The position numbers and the translations under genes were made by a program. Shown here piece after piece: positions 26,420 through 35,341 of a stretch of 64,000 bases of DNA. Under the pieces are notes generated by a model that saw only the letters and a program-made list of their open reading frames with translations, was not told the DNA's origin and searched no databases. The stretch is from Vibrio ostreae (GTDB taxonomy: Bacteria > Pseudomonadota > Gammaproteobacteria > Enterobacterales > Vibrionaceae), in NCBI RefSeq assembly GCF_019226825.1, contig NZ_CP076643.1, positions 434,001-498,000 on the forward strand. The letters run 5' to 3'. The stretch's first letter is position 1, and each line of letters begins with the position of its first letter.

Positions 26420-26688
26420 CAGCCAATCATCCCCGGTATGTTGTGGAACAGATAATCAAACAGCTCCATGATTTTGCGCAGCATCCAGTGTCCGGCAAAG
26501 ATCACCATCAGCAGGGTGACCATCAGGCGCGGCAGAAAACTCAGGGTCTGTTCGTTAATCTGGGTTGCGGCCTGAAATACGGCGACGCACAGGCCGACAA
26601 TTAACCCGGGTACAACCAATACCGCAACGAGAAGGATCACCATCCAAACCGCATCGGAGATCAGGGTTACCACCAGTTCAGGTGTCAT
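26419..26688 (-). CDS. fliQ: Flagellar export protein FliQ (lateral, lfiQ)
   Basis: The 89-residue protein has two membrane helices and the FliQ signature GLCVAVFQAATQINEQTLSFLPRL at about residues 32-55. Size, motif and position between fliP and fliR are canonical for the FliPQR export gate. Confidence 0.95.
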   Translation of the reverse strand: MTPELVVTLISDAVWMVILLVAVLVVPGLIVGLCVAVFQAATQINEQTLSFLPRLMVTLLMVIFAGHWMLRKIMELFDYLFHNIPGMIG

Positions 26689-26705
26689 ACAGCGTGTTCC
26701 TTACA

Positions 26706-27464
26706 TCACTGGGCAAAACTGGCGGACAGTGTGCCGACCGTCATTGCCCAGCCATCCACCAAGACAAACACCACCAGTTTGAAAGGCAGCGACACAATCA
26801 GCGGCGACAGCATCATCATACCCATCGCCATCAGTACGCTGGCGACCACCAGGTCAATGATTAGAAACGGAATAAACAGCATAAAACCAATTTGGAACGC
26901 AGTTTTCAGTTCGCTGATCACAAAGGCCGGCAGCACGACGGCAAATGAAATGTCGTCCAGGTTTTGATCGAGTGGTTCGTTGGCAATGCGCAGCATCTGT
27001 TCGAGTGAACTTTGCTGTGTCTGTGCCAGCATGAAATCACGTACCGGTTTTTCTGCGGTCGAAAAGGCTTGCATCAGGGTGATGTCACCCTGGTCATAAG
27101 GCTTAAAAGCGTGTTCGTAAACGTCGCTCCACACCGGGCGCATAATCAGTACAGTCAGCGCCAGCGCGATCCCGACCAGAACCCGGTTGGGTGGGCTCTG
27201 TTGCAGGCCAAGCGCCTGCCGCAATATCGCCAGTACCACAATGATGCGGGTGAAACTGGTGGCCATCAGGATAAAGGCAGGCAGAAAACTGAGCGCAGTC
27301 ATCAGCAACAGAATTTGCAGTTTAACGCTGTACTCTTGCTCGGTATTGCCGTCTGAGACCGTAAACAGAGTCAGGCCGTTATCGGCAGCCAGAGTCGGCA
27401 CTGAAAACAATATCAGTGCCAACGCCAGAAGGCCGAGACAGCGGAAGGAGCGCGGTTGAGTCAT
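26706..27464 (-). CDS. fliP: Flagellar export protein FliP (lateral, lfiP)
   Basis: FliP is the core of the export gate. It has an N-terminal signal peptide (LGLLALALILFSVPTLA), then FliP motifs TSFTRIIVVLAILRQALGLQQSPPNRVLVGIALALT and PFLIIDLVVASVLMAMGMMMLSP. Length 252 is normal. It is followed by fliQ after 17 bases. Confidence 0.97.
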   Translation of the reverse strand: MTQPRSFRCLGLLALALILFSVPTLAADNGLTLFTVSDGNTEQEYSVKLQILLLMTALSFLPAFILMATSFTRIIVVLAILRQALGLQQSPPNRVLVGIALALTVLIMRPVWSDVYEHAFKPYDQGDITLMQAFSTAEKPVRDFMLAQTQQSSLEQMLRIANEPLDQNLDDISFAVVLPAFVISELKTAFQIGFMLFIPFLIIDLVVASVLMAMGMMMLSPLIVSLPFKLVVFVLVDGWAMTVGTLSASFAQ

Positions 27465-27494
27465 GTTAGAAACCTGTATTACTGACCGACAGAA

Positions 27495-27863
27495 TTACTG
27501 ACCGACAGAGCTTAGCGCGCTGTCGAGCACGTCAATCAGGCGCAGGCCATACTTATCGTTGACGACGACGACTTCAGCGTGACCGAGCAGAGAGCCGTTG
27601 ACTTTCACATCCAACGGCTCACCGTTGAGCTTATCCAGCTCAATCACACTGCCTTCACCGGCTTGCATCAGATCACCCAGTGCGATTTCCTTGCTGGCGA
27701 CTTCCAGAGTGACGGTGACCGGGATGTTTTTAAAAAAACTCAGATCACGTTCCACTTTCGCCGGGGCTTCAACCACGCTGTCTGCATCTAAATCTTCCAG
27801 GTGAAAATCATCGAAATTGAGTTCGTCGCTGTCAAAGTTCACGTTGTCCAAAGCGTCACTCAT
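27495..27863 (-). CDS. fliN: Flagellar switch protein FliN (lateral, lfiN)
   Basis: FliN is part of the cytoplasmic C-ring. The 122-residue protein has an acidic N-terminus and a C-terminal SpoA domain (DLSFFKNIPVTVTLEVASKEIALGDLMQAGEGSVIELDKLNGEPLDVKVNGSLLGHAEVVVVNDKYGLR, residues about 42-110). Its start overlaps fliM by four bases. Confidence 0.96.
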   Translation of the reverse strand: MSDALDNVNFDSDELNFDDFHLEDLDADSVVEAPAKVERDLSFFKNIPVTVTLEVASKEIALGDLMQAGEGSVIELDKLNGEPLDVKVNGSLLGHAEVVVVNDKYGLRLIDVLDSALSSVGQ

Positions 27864-28678
27864 CTTAGGGATTCCTTATCTTGGTTTAAAATCAGCACCA
27901 GTTGCTCATCCTGCTCGGCAATACGTCCGCTGAACAGGCGTTCACCGCCAATGCTGACCGGCACAGTAGTCAGTAGGTCAATCGGTAAAATATCGTTGGG
28001 GGCCAGGCTCAGTACATCACTGAGCGGCATAGTCTTCTTACTCAACAGGGCCGTCAGGCGCACCGGAGTCTGCTGCAGAGAGCGGTTAAATTGTTGCGCT
28101 AATTGTTGGTTGGGCTGGATATCCAACTGATTAATCAGGGTCTGCACCAGCTGGCTTTCAAAAATCAGCGTGAGCAGGCCGCTGTGGTCACGATAGCGCA
28201 GGGTAATCTCTGCTTTCAGGCCGACGCCACTGCTCATTTCTCCGTCACCGCTGCGCCACATGTCTCCGGGGGCTATCCAGCGAGTCGCGATTTTGCCCAT
28301 GCGTTCTTGCAGGCGTAAATCACTGCTGGTGATAACACTTTGTGAGCGTTCTATATTGGCACCGTAAAAACGATCCGCCAGCTTGATCAGCAAATCACTG
28401 TTGAGGCTGACGAACAGACAGCCGCTATCCTGATGGCGAAATTGGGTCACCGCCGATTTATCAATATCGGAGGGTTTAAGGGTATGCAGTTCCACAGCGC
28501 TGAGTTCGGCATCGATGTGATGGGTATTGAGCCAGGTTTGCAGCTCACCACTTAATCCGTGACACGATTCTGTGATAATGGTTTCCAGTTTTTCCCGAAT
28601 GATATGTATGGGTTTTCCCAGTAATTCCACATTGAGGGCTCTCACTTCGGGAATAGTGTTCTGGATATGTGTTTCCAT
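27860..28678 (-). CDS. fliM: Short FliM-type switch protein (lateral, lfiM)
   Basis: FliM links CheY to the C-ring and binds FliG and FliN. This copy is 272 residues, against about 330-350 for polar FliM, and begins METHIQNTIPEVRALNVELLGKPI. The N-terminal EIDALL-type CheY-binding segment is missing, and I do not see the GGxG motif of the middle domain. The C-terminal SpoA domain is present (LAPNDILPIDLLTTVPVSIGGERLFSGRIAEQDEQLVLIL). It overlaps fliN by four bases and starts the fliM-N-P-Q-R-flhB-flhA operon. Confidence 0.82.
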   Translation of the reverse strand: METHIQNTIPEVRALNVELLGKPIHIIREKLETIITESCHGLSGELQTWLNTHHIDAELSAVELHTLKPSDIDKSAVTQFRHQDSGCLFVSLNSDLLIKLADRFYGANIERSQSVITSSDLRLQERMGKIATRWIAPGDMWRSGDGEMSSGVGLKAEITLRYRDHSGLLTLIFESQLVQTLINQLDIQPNQQLAQQFNRSLQQTPVRLTALLSKKTMPLSDVLSLAPNDILPIDLLTTVPVSIGGERLFSGRIAEQDEQLVLILNQDKESLR

Positions 28679-29162
28679 TTATATTTTACCGTGCGTTGAC
28701 ATTGCGGAGATGTTTACTCGATGGCGCACAGTCTATACAGAAATTTTTAATTATTTTTAGTATCTAATTATAACTTTGTGAGGTTGGTTCACATGTTGAT
28801 TTGAAGTGGCTGTTTTATTCTTCAATAAATAAAAGAAAACGGGTAGTTTGTGAGGGTTATAATATACAGATAATTATTCAAAAAATGCCCAACAACGGGA
28901 CTTTGTTAAAAGTTTATTAAGATTTACCTATGCTGCTATATTCATGTGGTAGCATTTTGTTTATCCACAACGCTATGTATTGTTCAACAACCAATAATTG
29001 TTCAATAAGCAATATATGACGAATAAACTTTATATGCTTAATAAAACGTCTGTAGCCAGTCAGCATAGCTATTAAGCTGTTTTTTAAACAGGTGCACAAC
29101 TTGCATGTCTATCTTGTACAGAGTACCCAAGCTGTGGCATAAGGCCAGATTGGAGTTTCACT
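28679..29162. other. 484-bp AT-rich divergent intergenic region between fliM and motY
   Basis: No gene is supported. It must hold the promoters of both the fliM operon and motY-lafK. On the motY side there is a sigma-54-like site (29090-29106). Two copies of ATTGTTCAA (28979-28987, 28997-29005) are 18 bases apart. I found no convincing sigma-54 site pointing toward fliM. Confidence 0.5.
29090..29106 (+). promoter_or_regulatory. Sigma-54-like promoter candidate for motY-lafK
   Basis: AGGTGC, then ACAAC, then TTGCAT. The GG (29091-29092) and GC (29103-29104) have the exact ten-base spacing required, and the -12 half TTGCA is perfect; the -24 half AGGTGC is only partial. It lies about 57 bases before motY. 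Confidence 0.4.
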
Positions 29163-30160
29163 ATGAAATCGTATGCCAGTTATGATAATTCCATGGCATA
29201 TTTCAATGACAGGGAAGTGTCAAAAAAGTGTCAGAAATACTTTTCCAGTTTTATGGTTAAATTATGTTCTGTGGCTTTTTTTTCTTCAGCTATATTATTA
29301 TCGCCAAAGTCTTTTTCGGAAGATGAGATAATTTATCCCATGGATGAATCTTCATGGATATATAAAGGAGGTACTTTCAATTGCACGCTGATGCATACGG
29401 AAGTTCCGCAGGGGAAGTTTTATTTCCGCTCAAATAAAAAAGATAACGTTACTTTAGAATATCGTTTTAATAGTAATCAGTCTGAGTGGATATATGCACA
29501 GGCTGGCTTATTAACCCCGCCATGGATTAAGCCGTTACAAGCGGACACTGTTAGTCAAGGGCAGATAAATTCACAGCGTGGTTTTTCATTTAGTTCAGAT
29601 ATTGAGCGAATTCTTCACTCAATGAAAAACGGGAAGTGGTTGACGGTGTCTGTGGGGGAAGTGAGGCTTCCTCCTCGCTCAAGTTGATTCTGCCGACGAT
29701 TCGTATTCAGTCCGCACTGGATCAGTTTGCCGAATGTCGTCAGCGACTGCCGTTAATCACCTATCGTGAAGCGCGTGATATGACGCTGCACTACCAGGCT
29801 GGGCAGCAAAACTTAACGGCCGCCCAACGTGGTCAGTTGAAGGCGTTGATGAGTTATGTCCGTCTGGATAAGCGCGTCACCCAGGTGTTGATTGATGGTC
29901 ATACCGATAGCGACGGTGCTCGTTTGGCGAATCTGGCCGTATCGCGCAAGCGTGCTGAGCAAGTCGCCGAGGCACTAAAAAATCTGGGACTGGATGGAGC
30001 GAAAGTGCAGGTTCGAGCTCATGGATCGCGTTATCCGCTCGCCAGTAATCACAGTGAACAAGGGCGGGCGAAAAACCGCCGGGTCGCGATACGTTTAGTC
30101 AGGGATAACGAAAGCGTGGTCAATTCTGCGCATACCAACAATAAAATAAAGGTCAAATAA
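29163..30160 (+). CDS. motY: MotY-type stator-associated OmpA-family protein, frameshifted as assembled
   Basis: MotY forms the T-ring part that holds stators at the basal body. The first frame has a signal-like segment (LCSVAFFSSAILLSPKSFS) and the MotY N-domain. The second has an OmpA-type peptidoglycan domain (LIDGHTDSDGARLANLAVSRKRAEQV, RAHGSRYP, AKNRRVAIRLV). The frames are joined if the G5 run at 29654-29658 has six G, giving VGGSEASSSLKLILPTIR. From 29163, with GGAG upstream, the protein is 332 residues; starting at the ATG at 29253 gives 302, closer to other MotY. The N-terminal half is visibly AT-richer than the rest. lafK starts on the motY stop. Confidence 0.85.
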
Positions 30161-31491
30161 TGACGAAGTCAGATGTTCTGTTGGTTGAGCCCAATGACAA
30201 TCTTGCTCAACCTATGATTGATGTCTTGATGGAAGCCGGTTATCGCGTGCGCCATGTGCGTACCGGGCGCAGCGCATTGCTTGAGCAATCGGCAGCAATA
30301 ACCGTTGTTAGTGCAAACTTACCAGATATGGGAGTACGCGAATGGGTCGCGTGCCACCAGAAGCAGGCCGGGGCAGGCGTGGCGATCGCCATCGTCGATC
30401 AGGATCAGGGTATCGTTGCGGCGGAAACGATGAAAGCCGGAGCGACCGATTACCTGCTGCGTCCGTTTGAGACCGGTCAGTTACTTAACCTGCTGCGCCG
30501 CGTTGAAGCTTTAGGTAAGCCGATGGCTAATATCGTGGCTGAATCCTGGCGCAGTAAACAGGTGTTGCAGCTGGCTCATCGCGCCGCCTGTACCAGCGCC
30601 AGTGTGTTGATTACCGGTGAATCCGGTACAGGTAAAGAAGTGTTGGCGCGTTATGTCCATCAGCAATCCAGTCGCGCTCAAGGCCCGTTTGTGGCGGTCA
30701 ACTGTGCAGCGATTCCTGAATCTATGCTGGAGGCGGTGCTGTTTGGCCATGTTAAAGGGGCGTTTACCGGCGCGCTGGCCTCGCAAAGTGGCAAATTCGA
30801 AGAAGCCAACGGCGGCACCATTTTGCTGGATGAAATCGGTGAAATGTCTCCAGCGGTACAGGCCAAACTGCTGCGTGTGCTGCAAGAGCGTGAGGTGGAG
30901 CGGGTTGGCAGCCATAAGGCGATTCAGCTCGATATCCGCGTTATCGCCGCCACCAATAAAGATCTGCGTGAACAGGTTCAGAAAGGCTTGTTCCGGGAAG
31001 ATCTCTATTATCGTCTCGATGTTCTGCCACTGCACTGGCCTCCGCTGCGGGAGCGTAAAGAGGACATTCTGCCTATCAGCCAATTTTTTATTAACAAGTA
31101 TCAGGATGGCAGCCAGTGTTTTCTATCTCAGGACGCGCGTCAGGCCCTGAGCCAGTATCCTTGGCCGGGTAACATCCGGGAGCTGGAAAACATTATTCAA
31201 CGTGCACTGGTGATGCGCCACGGTGATTACATCACCGCGCAGGATCTCATGCTGCCAGTCGAATATGCTGCAACGTCTGCCCCCAGTGTTACCGATACCA
31301 CGATGGGGCACGTTGAAGCGAAAAAGCAGGCGGAATATCAGTATATCCTGGACAAACTACGTCAATTTGGTGGCAACCGTACTAAAACCGCCAACGCGCT
31401 GGGTGTGACGACCAGAGCTCTGCGCTACAAACTTGCCGCCATGCGTGAGCAAGGTATCGATCTACAGTCAGTATTAGGTTCAGCCGCCTAA
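30160..31491 (+). CDS. lafK: Sigma-54-dependent lateral flagellar activator LafK
   Basis: LafK activates the sigma-54 promoters of the lateral system. The 443-residue protein has an N-terminal receiver-like domain (residues 1-115) whose phospho-acceptor position is Ser51 instead of Asp (VVSANLPDM). Then comes an AAA+ domain with Walker A GESGTGKE (153-160), the sigma-54 contact loop GAFTGA (200-205), and a Fis-type helix-turn-helix at the C-terminus ([20 protein letters not shown]). Without the aspartate it is probably not controlled by phosphorylation, as for FlrA/FleQ-type regulators. It starts at the motY stop and is followed by fliE after 13 bases. Confidence 0.93.
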   Translation: MTKSDVLLVEPNDNLAQPMIDVLMEAGYRVRHVRTGRSALLEQSAAITVVSANLPDMGVREWVACHQKQAGAGVAIAIVDQDQGIVAAETMKAGATDYLLRPFETGQLLNLLRRVEALGKPMANIVAESWRSKQVLQLAHRAACTSASVLITGESGTGKEVLARYVHQQSSRAQGPFVAVNCAAIPESMLEAVLFGHVKGAFTGALASQSGKFEEANGGTILLDEIGEMSPAVQAKLLRVLQEREVERVGSHKAIQLDIRVIAATNKDLREQVQKGLFREDLYYRLDVLPLHWPPLRERKEDILPISQFFINKYQDGSQCFLSQDARQALSQYPWPGNIRELENIIQRALVMRHGDYITAQDLMLPVEYAATSAPSVTDTTMGHVEAKKQAEYQYILDKLRQFGGNRTKTANALGVTTRALRYKLAAMREQGIDLQSVLGSAA

Positions 31492-31504
31492 AGGAAGGGG
31501 AAAC

Positions 31505-31861
31505 ATGGCAAATCAAATGATAGCGAATGCAATGTCAGCCGAGCAGCTGATGCTGGGCAAAATGGACGCGATGCGTGACATGGCGACACCGCAATTTGTG
31601 GTGCGTCCGAATCCGGTTGATGAGCCGTCGCTCAATCAGCCGCTCTCTTTTTCGGCGGCGATGACCAGTGTCTTAGACCGGGTTAACGCTCACCAGTCGG
31701 TTGCCAGCCAAATGATGACGGATGTTGAAACCGGTAAAAGCGATGACCTGGTCGGAGCGATGATTGCCAGCCAAAAGGCCAGCCTGTCTTTTAACGGCCT
31801 GCTGCAGGTTCGTAATCAGGTGGTCGGAGCGTTTGATGACATTATGAAAATGCCGGTGTAA
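31505..31861 (+). CDS. fliE: Flagellar hook-basal body protein FliE (lateral, lfiE)
   Basis: FliE joins the MS ring to the rod. The 118-residue protein has the FliE core at its C-terminus (DLVGAMIASQKASLSFNGLLQVRNQVVGAFDDIMKMPV). AAGGAAGGGG precedes the ATG. It lies between lafK and fliF, with fliF starting two bases after its stop. Confidence 0.94.
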   Translation: MANQMIANAMSAEQLMLGKMDAMRDMATPQFVVRPNPVDEPSLNQPLSFSAAMTSVLDRVNAHQSVASQMMTDVETGKSDDLVGAMIASQKASLSFNGLLQVRNQVVGAFDDIMKMPV

Positions 31862-31863
31862 TC

Positions 31864-33612
31864 ATGTCTGAACTTTCTACTCAAGTGGCTGGCGCGGCCA
31901 GTCTCAGTCCGCAAGTCTCCGCAGCTTCAGCGGCGCCGGGCATGGAAAACATTACCCGTAAGGCCAAGCAGCTTTGGTCGAGCAGCCAGCGTAACCTGGT
32001 GTTGTCGGCAGTACTGGCGGCGATTGTGGCAGCGATCATTGTGGTGGCGCTATGGAGTTCATCCCAGAGCTTTCGTCCGCTGTATGGCCAGCAGGAGCAG
32101 TTTGATGTCGGCGAAATTGTTTCTGTGCTGGAATCGGAAAGCATTAACTACCGCCTGCAGGAGCAAAACGGCCAGGTTCTGGTGCCGGAAGGGGATGTGG
32201 CGCGGGTACGTATGTTACTGGCGGCGAAAGGCATCAAGGCCAAGCTGCCAACCGGGCTGGATTCGCTCAAAGATGACAGCTCGCTCGGCACCAGTCAGTT
32301 TATGGAAACGGCGCGTTATCGGCATGGTCTGGAAGGCGAGTTAGTACGTACTATCATTGCTCTTAACGCGGTCAACAATGCACGTGTTCATCTGGCGATT
32401 CCGCGCCAGACACTGTTTGTGCGCCAGAATGCCGAAGCGCCGTCAGCCTCAGTGATGCTCGAGCTCAAAGCGGGGGAAGATCTGAAAGCGGAGCAGGTTG
32501 AAGCGATCATCAACCTGATTGTCGGCAGTGTGACCGGCATGAAACCGGAACACGTCTCTGTGGTGGATCAGTATGGTCGCCTGCTGAGTGCCGATGTGGC
32601 TTCCGGCGAAAGCGGTAAAGTGAATGCCAAGTATCTCGACTATCAGAAAAACCTCGAGAAGCAGGTGATTCAGCGGGCGTCGGATATGCTGACGCCGATT
32701 GTCGGACCGAGCAACTTCCGGGTTCAGGTTGCCGCTGATATGGACTTCAGCCGCGTGGAAGAGACGCAAGAGATTCTCGACAACGCGCCGGTGGTGCGCA
32801 ACGAACATACCATACAGAATAATTCGATTGATCAGATTGCGCTGGGAATTCCCGGTTCACTGAGTAATCAGCCGCCGGTGACCGGTGAGCAGCCGACCAA
32901 TGACAGTGAAAACAGCAACGCCCGTCTGGAAGTGAATCGTCAGTACGCGGTCGGCAGCAGTGTGCGTCGTACCCAGTATCAGCAAGGCCAGGTGCGCAAG
33001 CTGAACGTGTCCGTGCTGCTCAATTCGGCGTCAGCCCCTGGTGCGGAAGGCTGGAGCGATCAACAGAAAACCGAGATTTCCGCCATGCTGATGGATGCGG
33101 TCGGGATTAACGCCGAGCGTGGCGACAGCCTGAGCCTGATGACGTTCAACTTCACTCCGGTAGAAATCGAAGCACCACCAAGCATTCCATGGTGGCAGGA
33201 TCCGACCGTGCAGCAGCCACTGCGTTACGTGATTGGCGGCTTGCTTGGTCTGGCAATGATCTTCTTTGTGCTGCGTCCGTTGATCATGCACCTGACCGGC
33301 GCGGATCGTCGCGATCGCGAACTGGACGTGGCGCCGCCACCGGAAGAGCCGTATTACGAAAATCTGCAGACGCGTGAAGAGCGCGAGCGTGAAGAAGCGC
33401 TCAACCGTCGTCTGGAAGAGAAAGGCATTAAAGCCAGCACGGGCCTGGATGTGACCAGCGATATGCTGCCACCGCCGGGATCGCCGTTAGAAATTCAATT
33501 GAAGCACCTGCAACTGATCGCCAATGAAGAACCGGCACGGGTAGCAGAAGTACTGAAACAGTGGGTAAATGTGAATGAGCACAGCACAGTCAACGCAGAA
33601 CCAGAAGTTTAA
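31864..33612 (+). CDS. fliF: MS-ring protein FliF (lateral, lfiF)
   Basis: FliF forms the MS ring, the base of the motor. The 582-residue protein has a first membrane helix at about residues 45-65 (VLSAVLAAIVAAIIVVALW), the YscJ/FliF periplasmic domain (DLKAEQVEAIINLIVGSVTGMKPEHVSVVDQYGRLL), and a second helix near residue 445-465 (LRYVIGGLLGLAMIFFVL). A cytoplasmic tail contacts FliG. It overlaps fliG by 38 bases. Confidence 0.96.
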   Translation: MSELSTQVAGAASLSPQVSAASAAPGMENITRKAKQLWSSSQRNLVLSAVLAAIVAAIIVVALWSSSQSFRPLYGQQEQFDVGEIVSVLESESINYRLQEQNGQVLVPEGDVARVRMLLAAKGIKAKLPTGLDSLKDDSSLGTSQFMETARYRHGLEGELVRTIIALNAVNNARVHLAIPRQTLFVRQNAEAPSASVMLELKAGEDLKAEQVEAIINLIVGSVTGMKPEHVSVVDQYGRLLSADVASGESGKVNAKYLDYQKNLEKQVIQRASDMLTPIVGPSNFRVQVAADMDFSRVEETQEILDNAPVVRNEHTIQNNSIDQIALGIPGSLSNQPPVTGEQPTNDSENSNARLEVNRQYAVGSSVRRTQYQQGQVRKLNVSVLLNSASAPGAEGWSDQQKTEISAMLMDAVGINAERGDSLSLMTFNFTPVEIEAPPSIPWWQDPTVQQPLRYVIGGLLGLAMIFFVLRPLIMHLTGADRRDRELDVAPPPEEPYYENLQTREEREREEALNRRLEEKGIKASTGLDVTSDMLPPPGSPLEIQLKHLQLIANEEPARVAEVLKQWVNVNEHSTVNAEPEV

Positions 33613-34594
33613 CCATATCGAGCAGACCGCGCTGGTACTGCTAGGTATGGGTGAAGACGCGGCGGCCAAAGTGCTGCGTCATTTCAGCCGTGATGAAACT
33701 CAGCGTGTCACCCGCGCGATGGCCAAACTGAGTGGCATCAAGAGCGACAGCGCCAAGGATATCATTCAGCACTTCTTTGAAGATTTTCGTCAGCACAGTG
33801 GTATTCGCGGTGCATCGAAAGAGTATCTGTCGAATACCCTGCGCAAAGCGCTGGGTAATGACCTGGCTAAAGGGTTGCTCAACAATCTGTATGGCGATGA
33901 AATTCGCAATAACATGCAGCGTTTACAGTGGGTTGATGCCGAGGTGCTGGCGCGCTTTATTGCCAATGAGCACCCGCAGATGCAGGCGATTTTTCTCGCT
34001 TATCTGCCACCGGACAGCTCTTCAGCGGTGCTGAAAAATCTGCCGTCTGACTATCAGGACGAGTTGTTGTATCGCATTGCGCGTTTGCAGGATATCGACC
34101 ATCAGGTCGCCAACGATCTGAACGAACTGATTGAGCGCTGCATTGAACAGGTGTCCATGACGCAAAGTGCACCCCTGTCCGGCGTTAAGCAGGTGGCGGA
34201 TATTATTAACCGCTTCGAAGGCGATCGTGCGACCCTGATGGAAATGCTTAAACTGCATGACGAACAAGTGGTGAGTGAAATTGAACAGAACATGTTTGAT
34301 TTCATGGTGCTGGGACGTCAGCGTGAAGAGACTATGGACCGTCTGGTGCAGGAAATTGCGGTCGAGCAGTGGAGTATCGCGCTGAAAGGGGCCGAGATTA
34401 CCCTGCAACAGGCAATCAAACGCTCCATGCCACAGCGGATGGCGAAATCACTCGAAGATGACATGCAGGCCCGCGGCGCAGTGGCGCTGAGCCGGGTAGA
34501 ACAGGCACGTCAGGATATCATGCAAACGGTGCGTGAACTCAATGATGCCGGTGAAATTGAACTGCTGCTTTATCAGGAACCGACGGTGGAGTAA
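33575..34594 (+). CDS. fliG: Flagellar switch protein FliG (lateral, lfiG)
   Basis: FliG is the rotor face that meets the stator. The 339-residue protein has the N-terminal FliF-binding domain (IEQTALVLLGMGEDAAAKVLRHFS), the central EHPQMQAIFLAYLP motif, and a C-terminal torque helix (MQTVRELNDAGEIELL). Length is normal. Confidence 0.96.
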   Translation: MSTAQSTQNQKFNHIEQTALVLLGMGEDAAAKVLRHFSRDETQRVTRAMAKLSGIKSDSAKDIIQHFFEDFRQHSGIRGASKEYLSNTLRKALGNDLAKGLLNNLYGDEIRNNMQRLQWVDAEVLARFIANEHPQMQAIFLAYLPPDSSSAVLKNLPSDYQDELLYRIARLQDIDHQVANDLNELIERCIEQVSMTQSAPLSGVKQVADIINRFEGDRATLMEMLKLHDEQVVSEIEQNMFDFMVLGRQREETMDRLVQEIAVEQWSIALKGAEITLQQAIKRSMPQRMAKSLEDDMQARGAVALSRVEQARQDIMQTVRELNDAGEIELLLYQEPTVE

Positions 34595-34597
34595 GCC

Positions 34598-35341
34598 ATG
34601 GCAACGGAAAAAATTATGCGTCTGCCGAGTGGCAGCTATCGTCGTCACCGTTTCCCACCCCTGGCTCAGCCGGTCAACGCTAAGTCTGAGCCGGGCATGG
34701 AGGATGAGTGGTTAGACAGTCAGGTTGATGTTCAGCAGCAACTCGAAGCAGGTTTTCAGCAAGGTTTGCAGCAGGGCTACGATGAAGGTGTGCGTCAGGG
34801 GATCGAACAGGGTCACAAGCAGGGGCAGCTGGAAGGTCAGAAAGAGGGCTTTCAGAAAGGATTTGTCTCGGGCGAACAAACCGGTAAACAGACATTTCTT
34901 GACGCCGCCAAGCCGGTGAACGAGCTGTATCAGCGTCTGTCGGATTGGCAGGCCGAGCGTGAGCAGCAGCAGCGCCATATGATTTGCGAACTGGTGCAGA
35001 AAGTGGCGCAGCAGGTCATCCGCGCAGAACTGACGCTGATGCCGCAGCAGATTTTGTCGTTGGTGGATGAAACACTTGATGCGATGCCGGGTAAAACCGA
35101 AAGCGTGACCGTACATCTGAATCCGCAGGATCTGGATCGCATCCGCCAGGTTAATGCCGATCTGCCGCAAAGCTGGAAACTGGTCGCCAACAAAGAGCTG
35201 CCGGCTGGTGGCTGTCATCTGGTGACGGATGATGCCGAAGCGGACGCCAGCTGTGACTCACGTTTGGAAACCTGTATGGACAGTGTCAAGCAGCACTTGC
35301 TCGAAGAGGTGATTAACCCGGCTGAGGCTGAGCATGAGTAA
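34598..35341 (+). CDS. fliH: Flagellar export regulator FliH (lateral, lfiH)
   Basis: FliH is the stalk-like regulator of the FliI ATPase. The 247-residue protein has a glycine-repeat central region (GFQQGLQQGYDEGVRQGIEQGHKQGQLEGQKEGFQKGF, the GxxxG heptads of FliH, residues about 53-90) and a C-terminal FliH domain. It overlaps fliI by eight bases. Confidence 0.94.
   Translation: MATEKIMRLPSGSYRRHRFPPLAQPVNAKSEPGMEDEWLDSQVDVQQQLEAGFQQGLQQGYDEGVRQGIEQGHKQGQLEGQKEGFQKGFVSGEQTGKQTFLDAAKPVNELYQRLSDWQAEREQQQRHMICELVQKVAQQVIRAELTLMPQQILSLVDETLDAMPGKTESVTVHLNPQDLDRIRQVNADLPQSWKLVANKELPAGGCHLVTDDAEADASCDSRLETCMDSVKQHLLEEVINPAEAEHE

Noticed and set aside
28679..29089. Sigma-54 promoter for fliM
   Set aside because: Only a GG-N11-GC match and a TGGGCA-like match were found; neither has correct spacing and elements.
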